Notes: generated by a model not told the origin, from the letters alone. A stretch of 64,000 nt of DNA from Antarctobacter aquimaris (GCF_900184945.1 NZ_FXYF01000002.1:372001-436000); one strand, 5' to 3'. Numbered from the stretch's first letter, positions 27,475 to 36,842 are shown. Made by a program: numbers and translations.

Positions 27475-29420
27475 GCCGCCGTCTCCTCTGTCTCTTCCAG
27501 CCGCACCAGCGGCGCGCCGGCCTCCACCTGATCGCCCTCGCGCACCAGCACCTCGGCGATGGTGCCGTCGCGGGCCGCCACCATGGTGTGCTCCATCTTC
27601 ATCGCCTCCAGCACGGCCAGCCGGTCGCCCGCCAGCACCGCTTGCCCGGCGTGGACATGGACCGAGACCACCCGCCCCGGCATCGGCGCCAGCGTCAGCG
27701 CCGCCCCCGCCGTGGCCCCGTCAGAGCGCACCAGCGGATCGGGAACGGTAAAGCCCACGCCGAAATCGGCAAAGACCGTCACCCGGCCCGGCGAGACATG
27801 CACGCCGCCGCCCGGCGCACCGTCAAAGGTCCAGCCCGCCGCGCCGCGCCGCGCCGCGATCTCCTGCCCCTCGACCCGCACCCGCGCCCTGCCCGGCCCC
27901 TGCATGGCGACCGCGACGTCGCGCCTCTCGCCGCCATGCTCCAGCACGACCGAACGCCAGGCCGGCGCCCAGAGCGCAAAGCCGGTCTCCCATCCCGTCG
28001 CGTCCAGCAGGCACAGCGCACCCAGCGCCGCCTCGGCCCAGACCTGCGGCCGCACCTCCGTAGAGGGCACCAGCGCGGTCATGTCGCGCGCGATCAGCCC
28101 GGTGTCCACCTCGCCGCGTGCGAACCCGGCGTGCTCCGCCAGCGCACCCAGAAAGGCGAGGTTGGTCACCGTGCCCGCGACCCGCGTGCGCCGCAGCCCG
28201 GCGGCCAGCCGCCGCAGCGCCACCGCGCGCGACGGCCCGTGCACCACCAGCTTGGCGATCATCGGGTCGTAATGCGGGCTGATGACATCACCCGCGCGCA
28301 CGCCGGTCTCGGCCCGCATGCCTTCGGGAAAGGCCAGTTCGGCCAGCGTCCCGGTCGCGGGCAGGAATCCGGCGGGCACGTCCTCGGCATAGAGCCGCGC
28401 CTCGAAGGCGTGGCCGGTGATCCTCAGGTCCTCTTGCCGGGCGGGCAGCGGCTCTCCGGCGGCGACGCGGATCTGCCATTCCACCAGGTCGACGCCGCAA
28501 ATCTCCTCGGACACCGGGTGTTCCACCTGCAACCGCGTGTTCATCTCCATGAACCAGAAACCGTCCGTCCGCAGCCCGTCCGAGCCGTCGACGATGAACT
28601 CGATGGTGCCTGCGCCCTTGTAGCCGATCGCCTCGGCGGCGCGCACCGCGGCCGCCCCCATGGCTTCGCGCATCTCGGCGGTCATGCCGGGCGCGGGCGC
28701 CTCCTCGATCACCTTCTGGTGGCGACGCTGGAGTGAACAGTCGCGTTCGAACAGGTGCACCGCGCGGCTACCGTCTCCGAACACCTGCACCTCGATGTGC
28801 CGGGGCCGCTGGATGTAACGTTCCAGCAGCACCGCGTCGTTGCCAAAGGCGGTGCGCGCCTCGGCGCGGGCGCGCTCCAGCGCGTCGATGAACTGCTCGG
28901 GCGCCTCGACCAGCCGCATCCCCTTGCCACCGCCGCCGGCGACGGCCTTGATCAGCACGGGATAACCGATGCGATGCGCCTCGACCTCCAGGTGCCCGGG
29001 GTCCTGGTCTTCGCCCAGGTAGCCCGGCACCACCGGCACGCCGGCCTCCTGCATCAACCGCTTGGCCGCGTCCTTCAGCCCCATCTTGCGGATCGCCTGC
29101 GCCGAGGGCCCGATGAAGACCAGCCCGGCCGCCTCCACCTCCTGCACGAAGTCGGGGTTCTCCGATAGAAAGCCGTAACCCGGGTGGATCGCCTGGCAGC
29201 CGGTGGCCAGCGCCGCCGAAATGATGCGGTCGCCGCGCAGGTAGCTTTGCGCCGGGGCGGCCCCGCCGATGTGGACTGCCTCGTCGGCCAGCGCCACGTG
29301 CAACGCCTGCGCGTCCGCGTCCGAATGCACCGCCACCGTGCCGATGCCCATCGCCTTGGCCGTGCGGATCACCCGGCAGGCGATCTCGCCCCGGTTCGCA
29401 ATCAGGATCCTGTCAAACAT
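27471..29420 (-). CDS. liuD: methylcrotonyl-CoA carboxylase biotin-containing alpha subunit
   Basis: Biotin carboxylase plus biotin carrier, 649 residues from ATG 29420; GGGGGA is well spaced for that start. The biotin-carboxylase opening is MFDRILIANRGEIACRV; the ATP-grasp glycine loop KAVAGGGGKGMRLV and the EMNTRLQVEHPVSE signature are present. Biotin is attached at K608 in the EAMKMEH motif near the C-terminus. With the beta subunit it carboxylates 3-methylcrotonyl-CoA. The neighbourhood, including liuB, supports MCC over propionyl- or acetyl-CoA carboxylase. Confidence 0.95.
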   Translation of the reverse strand: MFDRILIANRGEIACRVIRTAKAMGIGTVAVHSDADAQALHVALADEAVHIGGAAPAQSYLRGDRIISAALATGCQAIHPGYGFLSENPDFVQEVEAAGLVFIGPSAQAIRKMGLKDAAKRLMQEAGVPVVPGYLGEDQDPGHLEVEAHRIGYPVLIKAVAGGGGKGMRLVEAPEQFIDALERARAEARTAFGNDAVLLERYIQRPRHIEVQVFGDGSRAVHLFERDCSLQRRHQKVIEEAPAPGMTAEMREAMGAAAVRAAEAIGYKGAGTIEFIVDGSDGLRTDGFWFMEMNTRLQVEHPVSEEICGVDLVEWQIRVAAGEPLPARQEDLRITGHAFEARLYAEDVPAGFLPATGTLAELAFPEGMRAETGVRAGDVISPHYDPMIAKLVVHGPSRAVALRRLAAGLRRTRVAGTVTNLAFLGALAEHAGFARGEVDTGLIARDMTALVPSTEVRPQVWAEAALGALCLLDATGWETGFALWAPAWRSVVLEHGGERRDVAVAMQGPGRARVRVEGQEIAARRGAAGWTFDGAPGGGVHVSPGRVTVFADFGVGFTVPDPLVRSDGATAGAALTLAPMPGRVVSVHVHAGQAVLAGDRLAVLEAMKMEHTMVAARDGTIAEVLVREGDQVEAGAPLVRLEETEETAA

Positions 29421-29528
29421 CGCCATGTCCCCCGCCCACGCCAAGGCGTGTGTGTTTCGTTGTATCCGCAGGAAAGAAACCGTGGTCCCGCCATCGCGCG
29501 CCCGGGCCAGGGCCCGCGGCGTGGCGGG

Positions 29529-30017
29529 TCAACGGTGTTGCACCGCCGCCCTCAGGTGCCGTTCCGTCACCGAGTTGTCCGCGACCAGGATCACCCGCAG
29601 CGCGCTGGTGCTGACCACCCCTGCCGCGATCTGCGCCGCCTGCTCGCGCGGAAAGCCGAACAATCCGGTCGAGATCGCCGGAAAGGCGACCGACTCGCAG
29701 CCCGCTTCCTCGGCCAGCCGCAGACACTCGGAATAGCAGCGTTTCAGCAGCTTGGCCTCGTGGTGCGTGCCGCCTTTCCAGACCGGGCCCACCGTGTGGA
29801 TCACGTAGCGCGCCGGCAGGTCGTGTCCGAGCGTCAGCTTGGCCTCGCCCACCTCGCAGCCACCCAGGCGGCGGCAGGCTTCGCGCAGTCCGGCGCCGCC
29901 GGCCTTCAGCAGGGTGTCGTCGGGGCTGCCGGCCTGGGTCAGCGAGCGGTTGCCCGCATGGACGACCGCGTCGACCTCCAACCGGGCCAGGTCCGCTTGC
30001 CGGATTTCGACACTCAT
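29529..30017 (-). CDS. macrodomain (ADP-ribose-binding) protein
   Basis: 162 residues covering one macrodomain, most like E. coli YmdB, which hydrolyses O-acetyl-ADP-ribose and mono-ADP-ribosyl groups. AISTGLFGF and HTVGPVWKGG are canonical. The ligand loop is altered: the usual NAAN is HAGN (N23 kept), and the usual GGGGVD is QAGSPD (D33 kept). Activity may therefore be kept or changed. It sits between the two MCC subunit genes. Confidence 0.9.
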   Translation of the reverse strand: MSVEIRQADLARLEVDAVVHAGNRSLTQAGSPDDTLLKAGGAGLREACRRLGGCEVGEAKLTLGHDLPARYVIHTVGPVWKGGTHHEAKLLKRCYSECLRLAEEAGCESVAFPAISTGLFGFPREQAAQIAAGVVSTSALRVILVADNSVTERHLRAAVQHR

Positions 30018-30158
30018 ATGCTCTCCCTTCGCGCCCCCCCCGCCCGATCATGGGGCGGGTACACGCAAAAGGTGAGTCCCCCATCGGCATGTCAGCCGAT
30101 TCTTGCCGACTCCACTGCGGACGACGGCGTATGGCCAAGGCTCCCACGACGCCCCCCG

Positions 30159-31757
30159 TCACATGCGGAACACGCCAAAGCGTGTCTCCTCGATGGGCGC
30201 GTTCAGCCCGGCGCGCAGGGACAGGGCCAGCACCGCGCGGGTCTTGCGCGGGTCCATCACGCCATCGTCCCAGAGCCGTGCGCTGGCATAGAGCGGGTGC
30301 GACTGGCGCTCGAACATCTCCAGCGTCGGGCGCTTGAACGCGGCCTCTTCCTCGGCCGTCCACTGCCCGCCGGCGCGCTCGATCGCGTCGCGCTTCACCG
30401 TGGCCAAGACACCCGCCGCCTGCGGCCCGCCCATGACCGAAATGCGGCTGTTGGGCCAGGACCACAGGAACCGCGGCTGGTAGGCGCGCCCCGCCATGCC
30501 GTAGTTGCCCGCGCCGAACGATCCGCCCACCAGCACCGTCACCTTGGGCACCGAGGTGGTGGCCACGGCGGTCACCATCTTGGCGCCGTGGCGGGCGATG
30601 CCCTCGTTCTCGTACTTGCGGCCGACCATGAAGCCGGTGATGTTCTGGAGGAAGATCAATGGGATGCGCCGCTGCGAACACAGTTCCACGAAATGCGCGC
30701 CCTTCTGCGCGCTCTCGCTGAACAGCACGCCATTGTTGGCGACGATGCCCACGTCCATGCCCTCGATCCGGGCAAAGCCGCAGACCAGTGTCTCGCCAAA
30801 ACGCGGCTTGAACTCGTCGAAATACGAGCCGTCGACCGTGCGCGCGATCACCTCGCGGATGTCGTAGGGGGTGCGCAGGTCGGCCGGGACCACGCCCAGC
30901 AGTTCCTCGGGGTCATAGGCAGGCGCCTCGCCCGTAGGGTGGGTTTTCAACCCACCACCCCCAAGGCTGTCCACGGCGCGACGCGCCAGCGCCAGCGCAT
31001 GCGCGTCGTCCTCGGCCAGGTAATCCGCCACGCCCGACAGCCGGGTGTGCACGTCGCCGCCGCCCAGGTCCTCGGCGCTGACCACCTCGCCGGTCGCGGC
31101 CTTGACCAGCGGCGGCCCGGCGAGGAAAATCGTCCCCTGCTCACGCACGATGATCGACACGTCCGACATGGCCGGCACATAGGCGCCGCCCGCCGTGCAG
31201 GACCCCATCACCACGGCGATCTGCGCGATGCCCTTGGCGCTCATCCGCGCCTGGTTGTAGAAGATCCGTCCAAAGTGGTCGCGGTCGGGAAAGACCTCGT
31301 CCTGGTTGGGCAGGTTGGCGCCACCCGAGTCCACCAGGTAGATGCAGGGCAGCCGGTTTTCCTCGGCGATCTCCTGTGCGCGCAGGTGTTTCTTGACCGT
31401 CATCGGGTAGTATGTGCCGCCTTTCACGGTGGCATCGTTGCAGACCACCATGACCTGCCGCCCCTCCACCAGGCCGATGCCGGCGATCACTCCCGCGCAG
31501 GGCGCCGCGCCGTCGTACATGCCATGCGCCGCCGTCAGGCCCACCTCGAGGAAGGGCGAGCCCGGGTCCAGCAGGTTGGCCACCCGATCACGCGGCAGCA
31601 TCTTGCCGCGCGACAGGTGCCGGTCGCGCGCCTTGTCGCCGCCGCCCGCCATGGCCAGCGCGGCGGCCTCTTCGATCTCGGCCAGCGCGGCCAGGTGTGC
31701 GGCGCGGTTGGCGGCAAAGGTCTCGCTGCCGGTCAGCGCCTGTGAGTGCAGTTTCAT
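30159..31757 (-). CDS. liuB: methylcrotonyl-CoA carboxylase carboxyltransferase beta subunit
   Basis: Carboxyltransferase that moves CO2 from biotin to 3-methylcrotonyl-CoA. 532 residues, the normal length. Signatures: GAGGKD-like opening replaced by [20 protein letters not shown], then [43 protein letters not shown] and [19 protein letters not shown], typical of MCC beta. About 140 bases with a short GC hairpin and no gene separate it from the macrodomain gene. An unusual palindromic repeat is translated as [10 protein letters not shown] in a surface-type linker. Confidence 0.96.
   Translation of the reverse strand: MKLHSQALTGSETFAANRAAHLAALAEIEEAAALAMAGGGDKARDRHLSRGKMLPRDRVANLLDPGSPFLEVGLTAAHGMYDGAAPCAGVIAGIGLVEGRQVMVVCNDATVKGGTYYPMTVKKHLRAQEIAEENRLPCIYLVDSGGANLPNQDEVFPDRDHFGRIFYNQARMSAKGIAQIAVVMGSCTAGGAYVPAMSDVSIIVREQGTIFLAGPPLVKAATGEVVSAEDLGGGDVHTRLSGVADYLAEDDAHALALARRAVDSLGGGGLKTHPTGEAPAYDPEELLGVVPADLRTPYDIREVIARTVDGSYFDEFKPRFGETLVCGFARIEGMDVGIVANNGVLFSESAQKGAHFVELCSQRRIPLIFLQNITGFMVGRKYENEGIARHGAKMVTAVATTSVPKVTVLVGGSFGAGNYGMAGRAYQPRFLWSWPNSRISVMGGPQAAGVLATVKRDAIERAGGQWTAEEEAAFKRPTLEMFERQSHPLYASARLWDDGVMDPRKTRAVLALSLRAGLNAPIEETRFGVFRM
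30938..30956. repeat. small palindromic repeat inside liuB
   Basis: GGTGGGTT-TTC-AACCCACC is a perfect 8-bp inverted repeat within the liuB reading frame, preceded by TAG on the plus strand. Its sequence is unlike the surrounding codon pattern and resembles the short palindromic elements (TAGGGTGGGTTxxxAACCCACC) dispersed in many proteobacterial genomes. It is in frame and adds a short linker. Confidence 0.55.
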
Positions 31758-31797
31758 CGCCCCGTTTCCTTGTCCGTGGGCCGTGTGTCCGGCCCGC

Positions 31798-32394
31798 TCA
31801 TGGTTTCAGCCCGTCGGGCCGCGCCTTTGGCCGCGTCGGCGGCGGCGGTACGGCCCAGCCCGCCACTGTGGCCGGTTCGGCCAGGTCCAGGTAGCGCGCC
31901 GCCTGCCAGGCCAGGATCGCCGTCTCGACCGCCCCGCCCGCCTCGCGCGTTTCGCACCAGGCCTGCAAGGCCTCGGACTGCCCGTCACAATCCGGACCCG
32001 CCGAGATGCCCTGCGACAGCACATAGGCGCGGCGAAAGACCTGCCCGGCAAAGCCGCCGTCGGTCACCGTCTCGGGTGCGGGCAGCGCGGCCAGGATCGC
32101 CGCCTTGAGCGCCTCCTGTTCCGCCGTCAGCGCGCGCTGACAGTCCAAAGGCGCCTCGGAGCGGTCGCAGCGCACGATGCCGATGGTGCCGCAAAACTCG
32201 GTCTCGCGCATGTCGCCGATGTCGAAGTCCTGTTCCGTTTCAGGACGTTCGCGCAGATTTTCAAGGTCCTGCTCATAGCGCGCCACGACCACCGCCATGC
32301 AGCTGGCGAAATCGGGCAGCGGCTCGGGCTCCGGTTCGGTCTGGGCCAGCACGGGCAGCGCGGCCAGGGCCGCCAGCAGGGCGATCGGTCTCAT
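31798..32394 (-). CDS. exported hypothetical protein in the liu operon
   Basis: 198 residues from ATG 32394 with a signal peptide ([17 protein letters not shown], then QT). A mature acidic N-terminus ([10 protein letters not shown]) is followed by six or more cysteines, including [24 protein letters not shown] and [13 protein letters not shown], which suggests disulfides in the periplasm. The C-terminus is Pro-rich ([13 protein letters not shown]). Its start overlaps the EcsC gene stop by ATGA. No family is recognised. Confidence 0.75.
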   Translation of the reverse strand: MRPIALLAALAALPVLAQTEPEPEPLPDFASCMAVVVARYEQDLENLRERPETEQDFDIGDMRETEFCGTIGIVRCDRSEAPLDCQRALTAEQEALKAAILAALPAPETVTDGGFAGQVFRRAYVLSQGISAGPDCDGQSEALQAWCETREAGGAVETAILAWQAARYLDLAEPATVAGWAVPPPPTRPKARPDGLKP

Positions 32395-33197
32395 GCCCGG
32401 TCCCCCTCCACGTCCGGCGGAGCCAGCAGCCGCCGGTGCATCAGCCAGCGCATCCGGTAGGCATAGCGCGCCGCGCGGCTCACATCGGTCTGGAAGCTGG
32501 CGTTGACCACCGCCGCCACCGCGCCGCCGATCACCGGCACCACCTGCGCCGCCTTGCGGCTGCCCAGCGACACGCCGGCCTGCCGCAGGATGCGCTCCAC
32601 CACCTTTTCGGTCACCCATTCGCCGCCCTTGTCCAGCGCCATGCGGCCAACCGGGTTTTCCAACACGCGGGCCATCTGCGACAGCGCGCCCAGCGACTCG
32701 TGCCGCGCCTGGTCGGCATGGGACGAGGCGAGTTCCAGCACCAGCAGGCGATAGGCGCGTTCGTCCTCGGTGTCGGCGACAAAGCCGAAGGCGGCCCCCG
32801 TCGCCCGCACGTTACGCGCCGCCATGGCAAAGGTCGCGGGGATGTCCGCCGTCAGGCCGGCGACGCCGAACCATCCCGCCGCGCCGCCGGTCGCGGCGTT
32901 GGTGCCCGCCGCCCAGGCCTGCACGCGCACCGCCGCCGCCTCGCAGGCGGCGATGTCGTGGATGTCGTGCGAGGTGATCTCGGCGGGGATCGTCAGCCCC
33001 GCCGCGCGGTCCGCCAGCGCCAGCCCGCGCCGCATCAGCCAAGGCGGTATCGCCCGCGCCATGGCGTTGCCCACGGGCCGCGTCACCCTCTCCGCGCCCT
33101 GGCCCAGCAGGGTCTGGCGGCGCTGTTCATAGGCGCGTTGCGCGTCCAGCGCGCGGCGCACGGCTTCCGAGGGGATGATGGGATCGTCGGACGTCAT
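32391..33197 (-). CDS. EcsC family protein
   Basis: 268 residues from ATG 33197, overlapping the acyl-CoA synthetase stop (ATGA). The mostly hydrophobic and helical sequence, with AAGWFGVAGLTADIPATFAMAARN and the VVPVIGGAVAAVVNASFQTDVSRAARYAYRMRWL end, matches the EcsC family, named after a Bacillus protein of unclear function. Glycine-rich hydrophobic segments suggest peripheral membrane association. It is operonic with the leucine-degradation genes; the link is unexplained. Confidence 0.85.
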   Translation of the reverse strand: MTSDDPIIPSEAVRRALDAQRAYEQRRQTLLGQGAERVTRPVGNAMARAIPPWLMRRGLALADRAAGLTIPAEITSHDIHDIAACEAAAVRVQAWAAGTNAATGGAAGWFGVAGLTADIPATFAMAARNVRATGAAFGFVADTEDERAYRLLVLELASSHADQARHESLGALSQMARVLENPVGRMALDKGGEWVTEKVVERILRQAGVSLGSRKAAQVVPVIGGAVAAVVNASFQTDVSRAARYAYRMRWLMHRRLLAPPDVEGDRA

Positions 33198-34747
33198 TCC
33201 AGTCCCTCCCGCGCCGCCAGCGCCTTCAACTCCTTGCGGATCACCTTGCCGGTGACGGTCATCGGCAGGGCCTCGACGAAACTGATTTCCCTTGGGTAGG
33301 AATAGCTTGCCAGCCGTCCTTTCACCCAGTCCTGAAGCGCCTCGGCGCTGATTTCGACGCCGGGCCGGGTGACAACGTAGGCCTTGACGATCTCGGTGCG
33401 CAGGGCGTCGGGTTTGCCCACCACGCCCACCGTCGCCACCGCCGGATGGGTCAGCAGGCAATCCTCGATCTCGGCCGGGCCGATGCGGTAGCCGGCAGAG
33501 GTGATCACGTCATCCTCGCGGCCCACGAAGCGGATGAAGCCGTCCTCGATCACGCCCCGATCGCCGGTGATCAGCCAGTCGCCGCGGAATTTCTCCGCCG
33601 TGGCCTCGGGGCGGCGCCAGTATTCCAGCATCATCGAGGCACAGCCCCGCCGCACCGCGATGTCGCCTTCGCCCTCGGTGGGTACACCCTCCGCGTCCAC
33701 CACCGCCACGTCGAACCCCGGCACCGCGCGGCCCAGGCAGCCGGGGCGCGGGGCAAACAGGGTGCCGCAGGAGCTGGCCACCATGTTGCACTCGGTCTGG
33801 CCGTAGAACTCGTTGACCGTCACGCCAAAGGCCTCGCGCCCCCAGGCCAGCATCTCGGCGCCCAGCGGCTCGCCCCCGCTGGCGACCGAGCGCAGGCCCG
33901 GCACCACGGCGCCCTCCGCCTTCAGCATCCGCAGGGCGGTCGGCGGGAAAAACACATTCCTGACAGCGCCTTCGGAGACGATCCTCAGGCAATCCTCGAC
34001 GTCGAATCGGCGCATCCGCGCGGCCACCACCGGCACCCCCAGCGCCAGCCCCGGCATCAGCACGTCGAACAGCCCGCCGATCCAGGCCCAGTCCGCCGGG
34101 GTCCACAGCACGTCGCCGCGCGTGCCGAGGAAATCGTGGCTCACCTCGACCCCCGGCAGGTGGCCGGTCAGGATGCGGTGGCCGTGCAGCGCGCCTTTGG
34201 GCTTGCCCGTGGTGCCCGAGGTGTAGATCAGCACCGCCGCCTCCTCCGGCCCCGTGGCCACCCCGGCGCGCGAGGCCAGCCAGGGCGACGGCAGGTCCGA
34301 CCCCCTGAGCACCGCGCAATCGAAGGGGCGCAGCATCCCGGCGCCCTCCTCGTCCGTGACCACCACCTTGCAGCCCGAATCCTCCAGCCGCGACCGCAGC
34401 GCATCCTCGCGGAACAGCATGAACAGCGGCACGGAAATCGCCCCGATCCGCCAGGCGGCGATGTGTGCGGCGGCGCAGAGCGGCGACTGCGACAGCAGCA
34501 CGCCCACCCGGTCGCCGCGCAGAACGCCGCGCGCGATCAGGCCCGCCTCGACCCGCCGCGACAGCTCCCACAACTGGCGGTAGGTAACGTTGCGGCGATG
34601 CCCGCGCGACAGGTCGATGATGGCCAGGCGGTCCGGTTCCACCGCCGCCCAGCCGTCACAGACCTGGTGCGCCAGGTTGAGGTCCGACGGCAGGTCCCAG
34701 CGGAACCGGGCGCAGAGCGCCTCGTATGTCGGAGCGCGGCGCAGCAT
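33194..34747 (-). CDS. AMP-binding acyl-CoA synthetase
   Basis: Adenylate-forming enzyme of 517 residues. The P-loop-like YTSGTTGKPKGALHGH, the motif EFYGQTECNM, GDWLITGDRG and the C-terminal lysine motif PMTVTGKVIRKELK are all present, so it should activate an acid through an acyl-adenylate. The opening WDLPSDLNLAHQVCD resembles synthetases found in branched-chain or terpenoid catabolic operons. In this operon isovalerate or a related short branched acid is a likely substrate (inference). Confidence 0.92.
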   Translation of the reverse strand: MLRRAPTYEALCARFRWDLPSDLNLAHQVCDGWAAVEPDRLAIIDLSRGHRRNVTYRQLWELSRRVEAGLIARGVLRGDRVGVLLSQSPLCAAAHIAAWRIGAISVPLFMLFREDALRSRLEDSGCKVVVTDEEGAGMLRPFDCAVLRGSDLPSPWLASRAGVATGPEEAAVLIYTSGTTGKPKGALHGHRILTGHLPGVEVSHDFLGTRGDVLWTPADWAWIGGLFDVLMPGLALGVPVVAARMRRFDVEDCLRIVSEGAVRNVFFPPTALRMLKAEGAVVPGLRSVASGGEPLGAEMLAWGREAFGVTVNEFYGQTECNMVASSCGTLFAPRPGCLGRAVPGFDVAVVDAEGVPTEGEGDIAVRRGCASMMLEYWRRPEATAEKFRGDWLITGDRGVIEDGFIRFVGREDDVITSAGYRIGPAEIEDCLLTHPAVATVGVVGKPDALRTEIVKAYVVTRPGVEISAEALQDWVKGRLASYSYPREISFVEALPMTVTGKVIRKELKALAAREGLE

Positions 34748-35235
34748 CAGCCCGGTGTCACCATGCTCTCGAGATACCAGGTCTGTTCAGCCGTCACGCG
34801 CAGCTGGCAGGCGGCCTCGGCCGGGCCGCCGCCGGTACCACCGCCCCAGAAGCTGCGCTCGTAGGCGCAGGTGGTGTCGCGGAAGGTGATCCAGGCGCGC
34901 TGCATCTCGCGCAGCGCCGCCTCCATCGAGGGACCAAAGCCCGCGTTGTCCTTGTCGACCTGCTTGGCATGGCGCAGGGCAAAACCGTAGGAGGTGTTCA
35001 GCCGTGCGTCCCACCAGTCCAGTTCGCGGTAGTTGCAGCCCGACACGGCCACGGTGGCATAGCCGCCCGGCGTGTCGTTGATGCAGGCTTCGGCCGACAG
35101 GCCGATGCAGTCGCGGAAATCGGCACCGGACGCGAGGCAGGATTCGGTCGCGCGCGGCGAAAAGACCAGCTCCTGCGCGGCGGCGGGCGCGGCGACCATG
35201 GCCCCAAGGACCAGGGAAAGGGCAAGGATTTTCAT
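34747..35235 (-). CDS. LprI-like (DUF1311) exported protein
   Basis: 162 residues from ATG 35235 with a signal peptide (MKILALSLVLGAMVAAPAAA, then QE). The mature domain shows the lysozyme-inhibitor LprI/DUF1311 pattern of conserved cysteines and WWDARLNTSYG, REMQRAWITFRDTTCAYE and AACQLRVTAEQTWYLE. It is expected to be periplasmic. The TGA stop and the acyl-CoA synthetase ATG share one base; upstream it overlaps the next gene by ATGA. Confidence 0.85.
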   Translation of the reverse strand: MKILALSLVLGAMVAAPAAAQELVFSPRATESCLASGADFRDCIGLSAEACINDTPGGYATVAVSGCNYRELDWWDARLNTSYGFALRHAKQVDKDNAGFGPSMEAALREMQRAWITFRDTTCAYERSFWGGGTGGGPAEAACQLRVTAEQTWYLESMVTPG

Positions 35236-35546
35236 ATGTTCGGCTCCAATATCGTGCTGTTGCCGCCGTCCGGGTCGGCAGGGCGCACCAGCCGCCCCAG
35301 TCGGTCCAGCCGGTAGACCCGCCGATCCTGCCCCGTCCCGCAGCGGATCACCAGCCACACCTGCACCCCCGGCACCGCCGTGCAATCCGCCTGCGCTGCT
35401 CCGGTCTCGTCCATGTAGCGCGCGGCCCAGGTCTCGATCGCGTCGGATTCGGTCAGGTTGGCGACCCGCCAGCCGTGCCGGTAGCCCAGCACCGCCGCCA
35501 CCAGCAGCAGCCCGGCCAGCGGAGTGAACCACAGCCAGCGCGGCAC
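35232..35546 (-). CDS. small membrane-anchored hypothetical protein
   Basis: 104 residues with an N-terminal hydrophobic helix (MPRWLWFTPLAGLLLVAAVLG) that acts as signal or anchor, then a soluble part with two cysteines (ADCTAVPGVQVWLVIRCG) and a basic stretch (DRRVYRLDRLGRLVR). It starts 12 bases after the ivd stop and overlaps the LprI-like gene by ATGA. Family unknown. Confidence 0.7.
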   Translation of the reverse strand: MPRWLWFTPLAGLLLVAAVLGYRHGWRVANLTESDAIETWAARYMDETGAAQADCTAVPGVQVWLVIRCGTGQDRRVYRLDRLGRLVRPADPDGGNSTILEPNI

Positions 35547-35558
35547 CTCAGCCTCGGC

Positions 35559-36707
35559 TCACGCCATCGCCGCCATCAGCTCGCGCCCGACCAGCATGCG
35601 CCGGATTTCCGAGGTGCCGGCGCCGATCTCCATCAGCTTGGCGTCGCGGAACAGCCGCGCCACCGGCGCATCGGAAAGGAAGCCCGCCCCGCCCATCGCC
35701 TGCACCGCCTGGTGCGCCTGCACCATGGCCTGTTCCGAGGCGTAGAGACAGCAGGCAGCGGCGTCCTGCCGCGTCACCTGTCCCCGGTCGCAGGCCTTGG
35801 CGACCTCGTAGACATAGGCGCGGGCCGAGTTCATCGCCGTGTACATGTCGGCGATCTTGCCCTGCATCAGCTGAAAGCTCCCGATCGGCTGGCCGAACTG
35901 CCTGCGCTCGGCCATGTAGGGCATGATCTCGTCAAGGCAGGCCGCCATGATGCCGAGGCCGATGCCTGCCAGCACCACGCGTTCATAATCCAGCCCCGAC
36001 ATCAGCACGCGCACGCCCTTGCCCTCTTCGCCCAGCACGTTGTCGAACGGCACCTCGACATCCTCGAAGATCAGCTCGGCGGTGTTCGACCCGCGCATCC
36101 CCAGCTTGTCGAAATGCTTGCTGGTGGAAAACCCCTTCATCGACTTCTCGATCAGAAAGGCGGTGATGCCCTTGGCCCCGGCCTCGGGATCGGTCTTGGC
36201 ATAGACCACCAGCGTATCGGCGTCCGGGCCGTTGGTGATCCAGTACTTGTTGCCGTTCAGCACGTAGCGGTCGTTGCGCTTTTCGGCGCGCAGCTTCATG
36301 CCGACCACGTCCGACCCGGCCCCCGGCTCGGACATGGCCAACGCGCCGACGTGTTCGCCCGAGATCAGCCCGGGCAGGTACTTCTGCCGCTGCGCCTCGG
36401 TGCCGTTCAGCTTGACCTGGTTCACGCAGAGGTTGGAATGCGCGCCGTAGGACAGCGAGACCGAGGCCGAGGCCCGCGCCACCTCCTCGACCGCGACGGT
36501 ATGCGCGAGATAGCCCATGCCCGCGCCGCCGTATTGCTCGGGGACCGTGATGCCCAGGAGGCCCAGTTCGCCCATCTCGCGCCAGAGCGGCGCGGGAAAC
36601 TCGTTGCTGCGGTCGATCTCGGCGGCCATCGGCTTGACCCGCTCCTGCGCCCACTTGTGCACCATCTCGCGCAGGGCCTGGACGTCCTCGCCCAGATCGA
36701 ATGTCAT
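35559..36707 (-). CDS. liuA: isovaleryl-CoA dehydrogenase
   Basis: FAD-dependent acyl-CoA dehydrogenase and first gene of the leucine-degradation operon. 382 residues from ATG 36707 ([16 protein letters not shown]). The catalytic base sits in the IVD-specific position, E242 in [11 protein letters not shown], rather than near the C-terminus as in most relatives. This identifies isovaleryl-CoA as the substrate. FAD/electron-transfer segments [13 protein letters not shown] and [18 protein letters not shown] are present. The promoter and an 18-bp palindrome lie just upstream. Confidence 0.96.
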   Translation of the reverse strand: MTFDLGEDVQALREMVHKWAQERVKPMAAEIDRSNEFPAPLWREMGELGLLGITVPEQYGGAGMGYLAHTVAVEEVARASASVSLSYGAHSNLCVNQVKLNGTEAQRQKYLPGLISGEHVGALAMSEPGAGSDVVGMKLRAEKRNDRYVLNGNKYWITNGPDADTLVVYAKTDPEAGAKGITAFLIEKSMKGFSTSKHFDKLGMRGSNTAELIFEDVEVPFDNVLGEEGKGVRVLMSGLDYERVVLAGIGLGIMAACLDEIMPYMAERRQFGQPIGSFQLMQGKIADMYTAMNSARAYVYEVAKACDRGQVTRQDAAACCLYASEQAMVQAHQAVQAMGGAGFLSDAPVARLFRDAKLMEIGAGTSEIRRMLVGRELMAAMA

Positions 36708-36740
36708 CGTCGCCAGAAACACGCCCGCCCCTCCCAAAGT

Positions 36741-36758
36741 AATGAACGCTTGTTCATT
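36741..36758. promoter_or_regulatory. palindromic operator (TetR-type) of the liu operon
   Basis: AATGAACGCTTGTTCATT is a perfect inverted repeat with 7-bp arms and a 4-bp centre, of the kind bound by TetR-family dimers. It overlaps the -10 hexamer of the liu promoter and its downstream side, an ideal position for repression. No TetR gene lies in the window, so the regulator would be encoded elsewhere. Confidence 0.6.
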
Positions 36759-36784
36759 TAACGGCTTTGACCGAGTCGGGTCAA
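36756..36784 (-). promoter_or_regulatory. promoter of the liu operon
   Basis: On the minus strand TTGACC (36779-36784), a 17-base spacer and TTAAAT (36756-36761) form a good sigma-70-type promoter about 50 bases upstream of the isovaleryl-CoA dehydrogenase start. The downstream half is covered by an 18-bp palindrome. Confidence 0.6.
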
Positions 36785-36817
36785 TGGGTTTGCACGCGGG
36801 GTTTGTACGCGGCGAAC

Positions 36818-36842
36818 GGCGGCCCCCTGCGCGGGGGCCGCC
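36818..36842 (-). terminator. hairpin after the SH3-domain gene
   Basis: A 10-bp GC-only inverted repeat (36818-36827 with 36833-36842, loop of five) lies about 36 bases downstream of the SH3-domain gene stop and just upstream of the liu promoter. There is no T run, so termination would be weak or factor-assisted. Confidence 0.4.

Noticed and set aside
29184-31745. Plus-strand frame of 853 codons across the liu carboxylase region
   Set aside because: It runs antisense to liuD, the macrodomain gene and liuB, all supported by motifs.
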